From: Clostridiales bacterium
GTDB lineage: Bacteria > Bacillota > Clostridia > Saccharofermentanales > Saccharofermentanaceae
Assembly: GCA_017427465.1 (NCBI GenBank)
Contig: JAFRST010000058.1
Location: 1 to 44,211 of the forward strand
DNA: 44,211 bases
Reading direction: 5' to 3'
Part shown: positions 17,557 to 26,063 of the stretch, in pieces
Layout of the letters: each line of letters opens with the position of its first letter
Position numbering within the stretch: position 1 is the stretch's first letter
Notes under the pieces: generated by a model
The model's input: only the letters and a program-made list of their open reading frames with translations
Databases searched by the model: none
Told to the model about the DNA's origin: nothing
Translations under genes and position numbers: made by a program

Positions 17557-18489
17557 TTATAACACATAAAAACTTGAAGCAGTAAAGAACAGAAATTGCG
17601 GTGCACCATAGGCAGTATATGCTGCCAATGTGGATTTCATATGAGTTATTATCTGGCTGGAAGAAATGCGTGCATCTTTATGCAGTATCCTGATCGCATC
17701 TTCTATCGAATAAGCGCGGCCGGATAATATCTTATCCTTTAACAACCTCAGGATCTTCGGATTAGTATAATACGTACCTGTCATGCAAAAACCGTAACTC
17801 ACATAGTTTGCTTCCAGGTCTTTGACAAGCTGGCTTAATCTGTAAACAGTCTGATTACCGGCCTGAGCCTTGCTTTCTTTGGCAATCCTGTTCCGCTTTT
17901 TCTGACGTATTATGCCTAAGACCAGGAACACGATGCCTGCGACCAGCAAAAGCCCAAGCACGATTATCCAGAATACAAAAATGTTGTCGATTGTTGATGA
18001 TCTTCTATTTGACATAAGCTCTCTATAGTATGAAGAAAGGTAGAAGGAATATATAACAATCACCAGGAAAAACAGGCTTATATATGTGCAAACGGCACCT
18101 GCTACAATAAAGCCTATTCCGTTCGGAAGCTTAACATTCTGCACTCTCTTTGTTTTGAGCTCATCAATGCAGGAATCATACTCATCATACACGTTTTGTT
18201 TGCGGCTGAAGTATCCGATCATGCGGTCCAGCTCAGCCAATGCATTCGCACCAACCGGCTGTGATGATAAAGCCATCGGTGCCGGATACTGCATGACCGG
18301 AGCAGGCAGCGTTACGGACATCGGAACAGGCATGGCCATAGGAGCCGGAGCCGGCGCAGGTGCCGGCGCAGGCTGTGGCGTTGTGTTCACGGGCATACCG
18401 GATTGACTCCAATCGACAGGTGCACCGCAATTATCACAAAACCTGTTACCTTCCTCTATAGGGGAACCGCATTTCAAACAATAAGCCAT
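17557..18489 (-). CDS. Zinc-ribbon membrane protein with Pro-Ala linker
   Basis: 310 residues. The N-terminal zinc ribbon is CLKCGSPIEEGNRFCDNCG (4-22, two CxxC pairs). A Pro/Ala/Met-rich low-complexity linker with a run of PA repeats covers about 36-75. Two membrane segments lie near 120-150 and 170-195, then a soluble domain of about 110 residues. The first nearby gene (ald) is 11 bp upstream in the same direction, so it may be its downstream partner. Function unknown; such proteins are common in Clostridia. Confidence 0.75.
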   Translation of the reverse strand: MAYCLKCGSPIEEGNRFCDNCGAPVDWSQSGMPVNTTPQPAPAPAPAPAPMAMPVPMSVTLPAPVMQYPAPMALSSQPVGANALAELDRMIGYFSRKQNVYDEYDSCIDELKTKRVQNVKLPNGIGFIVAGAVCTYISLFFLVIVIYSFYLSSYYRELMSNRRSSTIDNIFVFWIIVLGLLLVAGIVFLVLGIIRQKKRNRIAKESKAQAGNQTVYRLSQLVKDLEANYVSYGFCMTGTYYTNPKILRLLKDKILSGRAYSIEDAIRILHKDARISSSQIITHMKSTLAAYTAYGAPQFLFFTASSFYVL

Positions 18490-18500
18490 AGATTCAAATA

Positions 18501-19613
18501 TCAGATGAGATCGTTAAGATCAGTGTTGTCATAACCTAATGCAAGAGCAACATTCTTATTCGTGATCTTGCCCGCATAGCAGTTAACGCCGGATGCGATA
18601 ACAGGGCTGTTCTTGCAAGCTTCCTCAAGTCCTGCTGCAGCGATCTGGAGACCATACTTAAGTGTCGCATTTGTGAGAGCGATAGTACTTGTTCTCGGAA
18701 CAGCACCGGGCATGTTGCCTACGCAGTAATGAACAACGCCGTCCTCAACATAGATAGGATCGTCATGTGTTGTAACGTGTGAAGATTCACCGCATCCGCC
18801 CTGGTCGATAGCAACGTCTACGAACACCGCACCGTTCTTCATCTCTGGGAGATACTTCTTCTTAAAGAGCTTCGGTGTAGAGCCGCCGGGGATAAGGACT
18901 GAACCGATAACGAGGTCAGCTGTCTTAACTGCTCTCTCGACATTGGAATCGTTGGATACGAGAGTCTGGATGTGGGAGCCGAATCTGTTGTCGAGCTCTT
19001 CGAGTCTCTTAAGGTTTACGTCGAGGATAGTAACATTAGCACCCATGCCGACTGCGATCTTACAAGCGTTCATACCTACCGTACCGCCGCCCAGGATAAC
19101 GACATTAGCCTTAGGTGTACCGGGAACGCCGGCCAGGAGGATACCCTCGCCGCCGAACTTCTTCTCTAAGTACTTAGCGCCTTCCTGGATGGAAAGACGT
19201 CCTGCTATCTGGGACATAGGAGCAAGACAAGGAAGTGATCCGTCTTTTTCCTGAAGCGTCTCGTAAGCTACGGCATTTACCTTGCCTGCAAGAAGAGCGT
19301 CTGTCTGCTCCTTGTCTGCTGCGAGGTGAAGATATGTGTAAAGGATAAGTCCTTCTCTGAAGAGCGGATATTCTTCCGGAAGCGGTTCTTTTACCTTGAC
19401 CATCATGTCAACAAGCGCCCAGATATCAGCGGCATTGTCGATGAGGGAAGCTCCGGCTTCAACATACTCTGTATCTGCAAAACCTGAGCCGACGCCTGCA
19501 CCCTTTTCGATGTAAACATGGTGTCCTGCTGCGATGTAAGCTCTGACGTTGTCAGGTGTAAGGCCTACACGGAATTCGTTGTTCTTGATCTCTTTTACGC
19601 ATCCGATCTTCAT
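18501..19613 (-). CDS. ald: Alanine dehydrogenase
   Basis: 370 residues, full length. It oxidatively deaminates L-alanine to pyruvate and ammonium with NAD, or runs in reverse to assimilate ammonium. Substrate residues are visible: Arg15 (NNEFRVGLTP), a Lys in MVKVKEPLPE (73-77) and His96 in YTYLHLAAD. The Rossmann NAD site is VVILGGGTVGMNA, and the catalytic Asp lies in VAIDQGGCGESS. A small hairpin TCGGGG/CCCCGA sits in the leader just before the ribosome site AAAGGA. Confidence 0.97.
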   Translation of the reverse strand: MKIGCVKEIKNNEFRVGLTPDNVRAYIAAGHHVYIEKGAGVGSGFADTEYVEAGASLIDNAADIWALVDMMVKVKEPLPEEYPLFREGLILYTYLHLAADKEQTDALLAGKVNAVAYETLQEKDGSLPCLAPMSQIAGRLSIQEGAKYLEKKFGGEGILLAGVPGTPKANVVILGGGTVGMNACKIAVGMGANVTILDVNLKRLEELDNRFGSHIQTLVSNDSNVERAVKTADLVIGSVLIPGGSTPKLFKKKYLPEMKNGAVFVDVAIDQGGCGESSHVTTHDDPIYVEDGVVHYCVGNMPGAVPRTSTIALTNATLKYGLQIAAAGLEEACKNSPVIASGVNCYAGKITNKNVALALGYDNTDLNDLI

Positions 19614-19727
19614 AGTGTTGATATCCTTTCATATTCATTTTTCATCGGGGAAACCCCGAAAACCACCTCTACAATTATATTTGATATATGCAGAGTTCTC
19701 AATGACGGATATCAATTTGACCGAGTC

Positions 19728-20591
19728 TTATTTTAATTGTCCGCTGATACTGTCGAGCAGCTGACTACCGCTCTCGGAAAAAGGCTCGAAAATAATGCCC
19801 ATATGTCCGTCCGGTCCCCGGTCGAGCAATGTGTTTGTAACGCCTGATCTTTCGAGCAGTTTTTGGAAATAAAAAGTCATTCCTTTAAGCTCGTCTTTAC
19901 GGTTCGTGATAAGGACAGTCTCAGGCAGAAGCTTAAGAGTCTCATTGCCTTCAAACACAAGATAAGGATATCTTTTATCTGTCTCATACCCTTTGGGGAA
20001 GATCATTTTGCGCATGCCGTTATATGCGATGCTCTTTTTGTAAAACTGCATCAGTCCGCAATCGAGAATAATGCCTTTGTATTTGTAGTCACGCGGTGCG
20101 ATCTTATAATCTGCTCTCATCTTCTCATCAAGGCAGAGAAGGCATTCAGTCAGAGCATTAACGCCTCCCGAAGAATGACCTGCGATATAGATACTATCGG
20201 GATCTGCCTCGTATTCAACTGCGTGACTGACTATCCATCTTACAGCGCTATCGATATCCGATACCTGATCGTAGAAATCACATTCAGGATATATCAGACT
20301 GTAGTTTAAAGAGAAAACAACATATCCTCTTTTTGCCATCGCGTTGCAGAAGAGTTCATCGACGTCCTTATCGTGAGTAATAAAACCACCACCGTGAATA
20401 TCAATGAGAATAGGCTTTAAGCTGCCATCTTTTTTGAAATAAACATCTAGCATATGCCAGGGGTCTTCGTCTTCAATGTAGGACACATCGAACACTTCAA
20501 AAACATCAGGATCCTTCTTAGAGTAATCGAGCCTGTTCAGATCTTTGGCGTAGGCCTTGATGCCTTTAACTTTCATGTAATTGTCGATCAT
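19728..20591 (-). CDS. Alpha/beta-hydrolase esterase
   Basis: 287 residues, no signal peptide, so cytoplasmic. The oxyanion-hole motif is HGGGF (66-70), the nucleophile is Ser140 in GHSSG, and the Asp and His of the triad are probably in TNRKDELKG and GPDGHMG near the C-terminus. The HGGG class includes hormone-sensitive-lipase-like and acetyl-xylan/feruloyl esterases. The neighbouring GH43 gene in the same direction makes removal of acyl groups from plant oligosaccharides a reasonable but unproved role. RBS GATGAGGG. Confidence 0.85.
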   Translation of the reverse strand: MIDNYMKVKGIKAYAKDLNRLDYSKKDPDVFEVFDVSYIEDEDPWHMLDVYFKKDGSLKPILIDIHGGGFITHDKDVDELFCNAMAKRGYVVFSLNYSLIYPECDFYDQVSDIDSAVRWIVSHAVEYEADPDSIYIAGHSSGGVNALTECLLCLDEKMRADYKIAPRDYKYKGIILDCGLMQFYKKSIAYNGMRKMIFPKGYETDKRYPYLVFEGNETLKLLPETVLITNRKDELKGMTFYFQKLLERSGVTNTLLDRGPDGHMGIIFEPFSESGSQLLDSISGQLK

Positions 20592-20650
20592 AGTTTATCC
20601 CTCATCGCCGGTCAGTTATAAGTACAATTATAAAGCATTTTCGCTAAGAC

Positions 20651-20683
20651 AAAATAAAACCGCCTTGCATTTGAAGCAAGGCG
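20651..20683 (-). terminator. Intrinsic terminator after the GH43 gene
   Basis: CGCCTTGC / GCAAGGCG, 8 bp with a 7-nt loop. On the minus strand it is followed by TTTTATTTTG. It lies about 20 nt after the GH43 stop. Confidence 0.9.
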
Positions 20684-20702
20684 GCCCGGAAAACGTTGTT
20701 GA

Positions 20703-21683
20703 TTACTCGTGATCGTAAGGGTAGATCTTCTCGATCGTTCCGTCTTCTGCGATGTTCAGCTTAGTGAACTTAACAGATCTCTTGTGTGAGCATCCGCCGG
20801 ATCTCTTAGCATCGTGATAGAAGAGATACCATTCGCCGTCGATCTTTACAATGGAGTGGTGTGTTGTCCATCCGATAACAGGCTCCATGATCCTTCCCTT
20901 GTATGTGAACGGACCTTCGGGTGAAGTACCTTCAGCATAGCAGAGATAGTGTGTTGTACCTGTAGAGTATGAGAAATAATACTTGCCGTTAAACTTGTGC
21001 ATCCAAGGATCTTCGAAGTATCTTCTGTCTTCATCCTTAGCCTTGATGGGCTCACCGTTCTCGTCGAGGATAGTGATCATCTTGGGAGCAGCCTTATAAG
21101 CTGTCATGTCAGGTGTGAACTCAGCGACCAAGGGTCCCAAAGCCTTCTCATCACCCTCGGGACGGTGTTCACTAGGATTGAATGAGCCTGACTGCCACAT
21201 CTCGAGCTGGCCGCCCCAGAGACCGCCGTTGTAGCACCAGATCCTGCCGTCATCATCCAAGAGGACTGCGGGGTCAATGCTGTAGCTTCCCTGGATGTAA
21301 TTCTCCTGAGGCTTGAAGGGGCCAACAGGTGAATCAGATTCAGCTACGCCGATTCTGAATATATCGTCCTTGTCCTTTGCAGGGAAAACAAGGTAATACT
21401 TGCCGTTTGTGTAGACCGCATCAGGTGCCCAGAGCTGTCTGGAAACCCACGGAATGTCGTTCTCGCTGATAGCGACACCATTGTCCACGCAATCGCTGTC
21501 GAGCGAATCCATGGAGAGAATGTGATAATCCTTCATGACGTACTGTTCGCCGTCGTCATCTTCAGGAATATCGAGGTCTTCGTCGTGTGAAGGGTAGATG
21601 TAGATCTTGCCATTGAATACGTGTGCAGAAGGGTCTGCTGTATAGATGTTTGTAACAAGATCTTTGCGTTCGTTCTTTTTCAT
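20703..21683 (-). CDS. Glycoside hydrolase family 43
   Basis: 326 residues from the ATG at 21683 (GAGGTGG ribosome site); the frame upstream to 21761 is not supported. Five-bladed beta-propeller family. The candidate catalytic residues are Asp17 (base, YTADPSAHVF), Asp137 (SYSIDPAVLLDD) and Glu224 (acid, YFEDPWMHKFNGKYYFSYS). His276 (TTHHSIVK) matches the central metal ligand. It would be a beta-xylosidase or alpha-arabinofuranosidase. No signal peptide, so it acts on imported oligosaccharides. Confidence 0.93.
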   Translation of the reverse strand: MKKNERKDLVTNIYTADPSAHVFNGKIYIYPSHDEDLDIPEDDDGEQYVMKDYHILSMDSLDSDCVDNGVAISENDIPWVSRQLWAPDAVYTNGKYYLVFPAKDKDDIFRIGVAESDSPVGPFKPQENYIQGSYSIDPAVLLDDDGRIWCYNGGLWGGQLEMWQSGSFNPSEHRPEGDEKALGPLVAEFTPDMTAYKAAPKMITILDENGEPIKAKDEDRRYFEDPWMHKFNGKYYFSYSTGTTHYLCYAEGTSPEGPFTYKGRIMEPVIGWTTHHSIVKIDGEWYLFYHDAKRSGGCSHKRSVKFTKLNIAEDGTIEKIYPYDHE

Positions 21684-21775
21684 AGCCACCTCTGATTGCA
21701 CTTTAGTACATTCAGTATATAAAAAAGAAAAATTAAAGCAAGATATCACTTTTATAAACATTTATCCGCAATCAG

Positions 21776-21810
21776 CGAAAAGGTCCGGAAAACACTGTCC
21801 GGACCTTTAA
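21776..21810 (-). terminator. Terminator after the lipoprotein at 21856
   Basis: AAAGGTCCGGA / TCCGGACCTTT, 11-bp perfect stem with an 8-9 nt loop, short T-run on both strands. It separates the lipoprotein gene from GH43. Confidence 0.85.
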
Positions 21811-21855
21811 AAACGCGCTTTGTAACAATGTTACTCACTGTCTTCTTGTCAAAAA

Positions 21856-22530
21856 TCAGGCTCCGCTGGTGTCATAACTGACCTTCAGTCTGCAATCGAA
21901 GCCGTTTACGAATCTTGTGCCGGATTCATAGTTGTAATCGTTGGTTATGTCAAGAGAATGCCCTGCTGTATTGGTAGCCGAGATGATATATGTGGAATAG
22001 GCATCACCGTCTTTAAAGAAATTCGTCTTCTCGTCGTCCTTAAACTTGAAGCCCTGATTCTCGAGCTCATCAATTACCTTCTTCCTGTCGGTAAAACGCA
22101 TGTCTATGTCATTGAACAAAACCTTGAGACAGTTGTCGTCAGCAGCATCCTGTGCATAAACGCCGGCATCGTATTTGAACTCATAAACGCTGCAGTCTTT
22201 GAGATCCAGATCGTTGACCGTTTTGTTGTAAACAAAGATCTCCACATGTGAAGGCTCACCGTTTTTGAAAATATAAAGACCGCTCGTGACGACCGTTCTT
22301 GCCGGGATCACGGGAGATTCAGTCATCATAGTGCTGACATGATCTGTATCGGCGAGTGTGAAACCTGCATCAAGAATATCGCTTACCTTACAACCCGGTG
22401 AGAACTGATGTCCATCAATCGAGACCCGCATCGACAGGCGCGAATCTGATGAGCCGCAGCCCGTTAAAACAACGGACAAAGCCATCGTCATAATCAAGAT
22501 AACAGCAGTTAATCTCTTAGTTATTCTCAT
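21856..22530 (-). CDS. Uncharacterised lipoprotein
   Basis: 224 residues from the ATG at 22530, which has AGGAGG 6 nt upstream; the longer open frame to 22833 overlaps the start of the divergent dehydrogenase gene and is not used. Lipobox VLTGC (Cys25). The mature part looks like two repeats of a small alpha/beta unit (VSDILDAGFTLAD..., KKVIDELENQGFKFKDD...), similar in feel to lipoproteins that open with a regulatory-site-like helix and strand. No named family. Divergent from the Fe-alcohol dehydrogenase gene. Confidence 0.78.
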   Translation of the reverse strand: MRITKRLTAVILIMTMALSVVLTGCGSSDSRLSMRVSIDGHQFSPGCKVSDILDAGFTLADTDHVSTMMTESPVIPARTVVTSGLYIFKNGEPSHVEIFVYNKTVNDLDLKDCSVYEFKYDAGVYAQDAADDNCLKVLFNDIDMRFTDRKKVIDELENQGFKFKDDEKTNFFKDGDAYSTYIISATNTAGHSLDITNDYNYESGTRFVNGFDCRLKVSYDTSGA

Positions 22531-22722
22531 ATTATCCTCCTGCTTATTTGGCGCATAAAAGCACGCGGAAAAGCACTCAACGGATTTAATTCTAAATAAA
22601 CAAACTGCTTTATTCAAGGCGCAACGTTTGGTCGTTAATGCGACATAAAACAAACGATTATTGAAAGTAAGCATACCGCGCTTATGTTTAAATATTAGTA
22701 TCTGAGAAAGGAGCGTGACAGT

Positions 22723-23901
22723 ATGTTCGATTTCAAGTATTACACCCCCACAAAAGTAGTTTTCGGGAAGGGCACTGAATCCAAGGTTGCCGAGCTCATT
22801 AAAGAATTCGGCGGGACAAAGATCCTCATCCATTACGGCGGCGGCAGCGTAGTCCGTTCAGGCCTCTTAAAGCGCGTAACTGACACGCTCGATCAGGCAG
22901 GCATCAGCTATGTAACTTTAGGCGGCGCGGTTCCGAATCCTCATTTGGGTCTCGTTTACGAAGGCATCGAACTCTGCAAGAAAGAAGGCGTAGATTTCCT
23001 TCTCGCAGTCGGCGGCGGAAGCGCTATCGATTCTGCTAAGGCTATCGGATACGGCGTAGCAAACGAAGGCGATGTCTGGGATTTCTACGACTACAAGCGT
23101 CAGGCAGAAGGCTGCCTCCCGTTAGGCGTAATCCTCACAATGGCAGCTACAGGAAGCGAGATGAGCGATTCTTCTGTCATCACCAAGGAAGAAGGCCTCG
23201 TAAAGCGCGGATACAGCAGCGATTATTCTCGCGCTAAGTTCGCCATCATGAACCCTGAGCTCACAATGACACTGCCTGACTACCAGACAGCTTGCGGCTG
23301 CACGGACATCATGATGCACACAATGGAAAGATATTTCACCAACGGCGGCAACATGGAACTCACAGACGCTCTCGCAGAAGGTCTCCTGCGCACCGTTAAG
23401 GATAATGCGGTCATCCTCCGTGATGATCCCAAGAACTACGATGCACGTGCCGAAGTCATGTGGGCTGGAAGCCTTGCGCACAACGGACTTACAGGCTGCG
23501 GCAATGACGGCGGTGACTGGATGACACATAAGCTCGAGCATGAGCTTGGCGGTCTCTACGATGTAGCTCACGGCGCAGGTCTTGCTGCCATCTGGGGCAG
23601 CTGGGCAAGATACGTTTATAAGAACTGTCTGCCGCGTTTCAAGAAGTTCGCCATCAATGTTATGGGCGTTGCAAATGAAGGCACGGATGAAGAGATCGCG
23701 CTCAATGGCATCGAGGCTATGGAAGACTTCTACCGCTCCATCAAGATGCCTACGAACCTCCGCGAATTGGGCGTAACAGTAGCTGACGGCGATCTTGAAC
23801 TTATGGCTCACAAGTGCGCAGTAGGCGTCGGCGGCGAGATGGGATCTGCAAGAGTTCTCAACGAAGAGGATATGCTTCAGATCTTTCGTGACAGCCAGTA
23901 A
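22723..23901 (+). CDS. Iron-containing alcohol dehydrogenase (BDH/YqhD type)
   Basis: 392 residues, complete. NAD(P)-binding motif GGGS at 39-42 and GGGSAIDSAK at 97-106, a set that favours NADPH. Probable metal ligands Asp195 and His199 (TDIMMHTMERY), His269 (MTHKLEHELGG) and His283 (AHGAGLA). The spacing matches YqhD. It reduces aldehydes to alcohols (butanal, acetaldehyde or other), likely a sink for reducing power in fermentation. RBS AAAGGAG. Single gene with its own terminator. Confidence 0.95.
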   Translation: MFDFKYYTPTKVVFGKGTESKVAELIKEFGGTKILIHYGGGSVVRSGLLKRVTDTLDQAGISYVTLGGAVPNPHLGLVYEGIELCKKEGVDFLLAVGGGSAIDSAKAIGYGVANEGDVWDFYDYKRQAEGCLPLGVILTMAATGSEMSDSSVITKEEGLVKRGYSSDYSRAKFAIMNPELTMTLPDYQTACGCTDIMMHTMERYFTNGGNMELTDALAEGLLRTVKDNAVILRDDPKNYDARAEVMWAGSLAHNGLTGCGNDGGDWMTHKLEHELGGLYDVAHGAGLAAIWGSWARYVYKNCLPRFKKFAINVMGVANEGTDEEIALNGIEAMEDFYRSIKMPTNLRELGVTVADGDLELMAHKCAVGVGGEMGSARVLNEEDMLQIFRDSQ

Positions 23902-23917
23902 AGTAACTGCATAAACA

Positions 23918-23966
23918 CCCCCGGTAACTACGGCCTTCCGCCTGTTGTTGCCGGGATTATTTTTTT
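23918..23966 (+). terminator. Terminator of the alcohol dehydrogenase gene
   Basis: CCCGGtAAC ... GTTgCCGGG stem followed by ATTATTTTTTT. Confidence 0.8.
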
Positions 23967-24000
23967 GCAAAGAAATTCTGTTCCCGGGTAACGGTGCTTT

Positions 24001-24187
24001 CCCCCAAATTCTCGAAAATTTGAGTTTTTGGGGGAATCTTTCATATTTTTTTCCCCCGATATTTCGGGAAAAATTAGTTTTGGGGGAAATTCTGTGAGAT
24101 TTTCTCCCCAAATATCCAAAAATGACAGTTTTGGGGAGAAAATCCGGCTTGTTTTTCCCCCAATCTTGCGAAAAATCGTATTTTGGG
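24001..24187. repeat. Array C: four 51-53 bp hairpin units
   Basis: Four imperfect inverted repeats with arms CCCCCAA... / ...TTGGGGG start at about 24001, 24053, 24106 and 24157. Arms are 6-9 bp and enclose A/T-rich loops of about 18-22 nt with sequences such as TCGAAAATT. The G/C arms are conserved and compensate (CCCCAAA/TTTTGGGG; TCCCC/GGGGA) while the loops vary. It fills the 329-bp convergent gap 23902-24230 between the dehydrogenase and MFS genes. Nothing else was seen there apart from the dehydrogenase terminator. Confidence 0.8.
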
Positions 24188-24230
24188 GGAAGCAGGCATT
24201 TTCACAGTGCCAAGCGCCCATCGCTCATCC

Positions 24231-25325
24231 TCATAGCGAGAAGATAACGCCTGCCAGCGGCGACATCACGATCATTATGCATGAGAAGCAGAACGAGTTG
24301 ACCGAGATCAATGTCGCACGCTGCTCGGCAGGCACCATCCGGTTCAAAGCAATATCTGACCTGATCTGCAGAAGATCATCCGCGAAGGCCGTAAAGAACC
24401 CTCCGAGCGTCATTATGTACCAGATACCGGTAAACTCACTCGCAAGTCCTATGAGCGCAAGAAGAATGCAGAATACAAAGAGTTTCCCGAGCGTCGTCTT
24501 CTTCACTTTCCTGGCAGCAAGCGCACCTAAGATACCGCCCATGGACATTATGAAAAGCAACGGTCCAAGACTCCAATCGGGGATCCCTGTCATCGGGAGC
24601 TTGGCCTGCAGGAAGAACAGGAGCAGCACGTCGATGCCTCCGACAAGCGCGTTCCTGAAGATGAGACCTGCGACAGTCTTATTCCCCTTCAAAAATCCTA
24701 CGCTGCCCTTGAACACGTCAGAAATGCGCTTTCCCAACGAATCGCCGCTTTTATTCAAAATGACCTTGTTCTCGTGCAGGAACAAAAGGAATATCAGGTT
24801 GACCAGCGAGATACCGAACGAGAGTATCTGCGCGTTTCTGGTTCCCATTATTACAGCCACACCGGCGAACAATGTCGCGATGCCGTTCGATATCCTGTAG
24901 ATCGCGGTCTGCGTTGATATGTATTTGTCGTATTTAGAGATCTGTCCCTCTTCCGCCAGAGAATCGTACGCAAGTGCGCTGTCACTGCCCGAAATAAAGT
25001 TATACGACAGAGCAGCGAATCCTACGGATACACACACCGCCGCAAAGCCCGGTATAAAGCCTCTGACGGCCGCCGAGAGCATCGTCATAACGCAGCTCAC
25101 GATAAGGCTCTTCTTGCGACCCATGACGTCAGCAAACATACCTGAAGGGATCTCCGCAAGAAGGCTTACGATGTGAAATACGGTCTCCGCAAAACCGACC
25201 TGGATCAGCGAATATCCGTCTGATACAAGGAGCAAAACCCATGCCGCGCCGGCGATGGGAATGTTGAACAGGAAGTTCGATATATACAGCAGATTAAGCT
25301 GCTTTTTAATGTTTAACTTAGACAT
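24231..25325 (-). CDS. MFS transporter, probable drug exporter
   Basis: 364 residues from the ATG at 25325; longer frames lack a ribosome site. About ten to twelve membrane segments. The MFS motif A is seen as ADVMGRKKSL in the 2-3 loop, and the central cytoplasmic loop is NKSGDSLGKRISDV. It belongs to the group of proton-driven exporters. The leader carries a 28-codon ORF and an attenuator ending in a terminator whose right arm contains the ribosome site AAAGGAGA. That arrangement is known from antibiotic resistance genes, so a ribosome-targeting drug is the most likely substrate; this is inference. Confidence 0.85.
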   Translation of the reverse strand: MSKLNIKKQLNLLYISNFLFNIPIAGAAWVLLLVSDGYSLIQVGFAETVFHIVSLLAEIPSGMFADVMGRKKSLIVSCVMTMLSAAVRGFIPGFAAVCVSVGFAALSYNFISGSDSALAYDSLAEEGQISKYDKYISTQTAIYRISNGIATLFAGVAVIMGTRNAQILSFGISLVNLIFLLFLHENKVILNKSGDSLGKRISDVFKGSVGFLKGNKTVAGLIFRNALVGGIDVLLLFFLQAKLPMTGIPDWSLGPLLFIMSMGGILGALAARKVKKTTLGKLFVFCILLALIGLASEFTGIWYIMTLGGFFTAFADDLLQIRSDIALNRMVPAEQRATLISVNSFCFSCIMIVMSPLAGVIFSL

Positions 25326-25363
25326 AAATAAAAAATCTCCTTTAATCATTCTGATCAAGGAGA
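25326..25363 (-). terminator. Conditional terminator abutting the MFS start codon
   Basis: Minus strand TCTCCTT...AAGGAGA (25363-25357 with 25342-25336) plus an inner ATCA/TGAT, then TTTTTTATTT directly before the ATG. The ribosome site lies in the right arm, so folding would also block translation. Confidence 0.82.
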
Positions 25364-25469
25364 AGTCATCGTTTTTGCAAAAGAATTTAAGGTGTTATTT
25401 CCTACAAACAGGCAGACTTCTCCCATAGGACACCTTGATGGAACCGAACATAAGCTGAATGTTAGGTGT
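25359..25469 (-). promoter_or_regulatory. Attenuator of the MFS gene with alternative pairings
   Basis: GGAGAAGTC (25423-25415) can pair fully with GACTTCTCC (25367-25359), which would break the terminator left arm. AAGGTGT (25436-25430) can pair either with upstream ACACCT (25469-25464) or with downstream ACACCTT (25395-25389). The latter encloses the antiterminator strand. These pairings are mutually exclusive as expected for ribosome-mediated attenuation. Confidence 0.75.
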
Positions 25470-25481
25470 TATCCAATGCAT
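25395..25481 (-). CDS. Leader peptide of the MFS attenuator, 28 residues
   Basis: ATG at 25481 with AAAGG about 10 nt upstream; begins MHWITPNIQLMFGS and ends SLPVCRK, stop at 25395-25397. It spans the alternative pairing segments. A ribosome slowed by a drug over about codons 13-20 would block the AAGGTGT segment and favour the antiterminator. The peptide has no membrane or secretion features. Confidence 0.7.
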   Translation of the reverse strand: MHWITPNIQLMFGSIKVSYGRSLPVCRK

Positions 25482-25515
25482 ATGAGAGCTGCCTTTCTAA
25501 AGATTTTTCATGGGT

Positions 25516-25545
25516 AATATAGCACAGATCATGCGGATTAGGCAA
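25516..25545 (-). promoter_or_regulatory. Promoter of the MFS leader transcript
   Basis: Minus strand TTGCCT (25545-25540), 18 bp, TATATT (25521-25516). Transcription starts near 25509 and gives a leader of about 185 nt. Confidence 0.6.
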
Positions 25546-25553
25546 CATAGATT

Positions 25554-26045
25554 TTACCAGCTCTTCTCCCAATGCTCAGCGAGCTTATCGCCTTCATATC
25601 TGAACTTCATGGTAAAAAATCCCGAATCCTTGTGGCTTCCAAAAAGATAGTCGAACATTATCTTGTCGCCTTCCCAGATGGGGAGCTGGCTGATCCTGTC
25701 TAACGGTACCCAGCAAAGCTCACCTTCATCGCAGGCCTTTTCAGGGAGCTCGAAGTCAGGTGCGACAGAAGCGCTGAAAACGTGCATATATTCTGTCGGA
25801 TATTCGGATGAGATAAATGTGATAAGACCTCTGTAAGAGAAGGCTGTAAGCGAGGATTCTGCGATCGAAGCTTCCTCTGAGAGCTCTCTTAATACACATT
25901 CTTCAGCCGTCTCATCAGACTCGAAGTGGCCTCCGATACCAAGGTACTTATCGAGGTTCATATCGCCTTTTCTGGTCTTGCGGATAAAGAGGCAATCATT
26001 GCTTCTGGTAATGTAGATCAGGGTTGTGAGATTTTCGATACGCAT
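25554..26045 (-). CDS. Nudix hydrolase
   Basis: 163 residues. The Nudix box spans about 38-60: GGHFESDETAEECVLRELSEEAS, split as G-x5-E-x7-RELxEE. It hydrolyses a nucleoside diphosphate-linked substrate, most like 8-oxo-dGTP diphosphatase-type (MutT/YtkD) proteins. It is 19 bp downstream of the HD-domain gene, so the two probably share a transcript. The substrate is unknown. Confidence 0.9.
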   Translation of the reverse strand: MRIENLTTLIYITRSNDCLFIRKTRKGDMNLDKYLGIGGHFESDETAEECVLRELSEEASIAESSLTAFSYRGLITFISSEYPTEYMHVFSASVAPDFELPEKACDEGELCWVPLDRISQLPIWEGDKIMFDYLFGSHKDSGFFTMKFRYEGDKLAEHWEKSW

Positions 26046-26063
26046 ACCGGGAGTATAAAGACT

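Noticed and set aside
23122..24111. Long open frame (329 codons) antisense to the alcohol dehydrogenase gene
   Set aside because: It mirrors the coding gene on the plus strand, has no ribosome site, and shows no family features. It reads through the array C hairpins at its start.
24028..24900. 290-codon frame from array C into antisense of the MFS gene
   Set aside because: Shadow of the MFS gene; the first part is translated hairpins.
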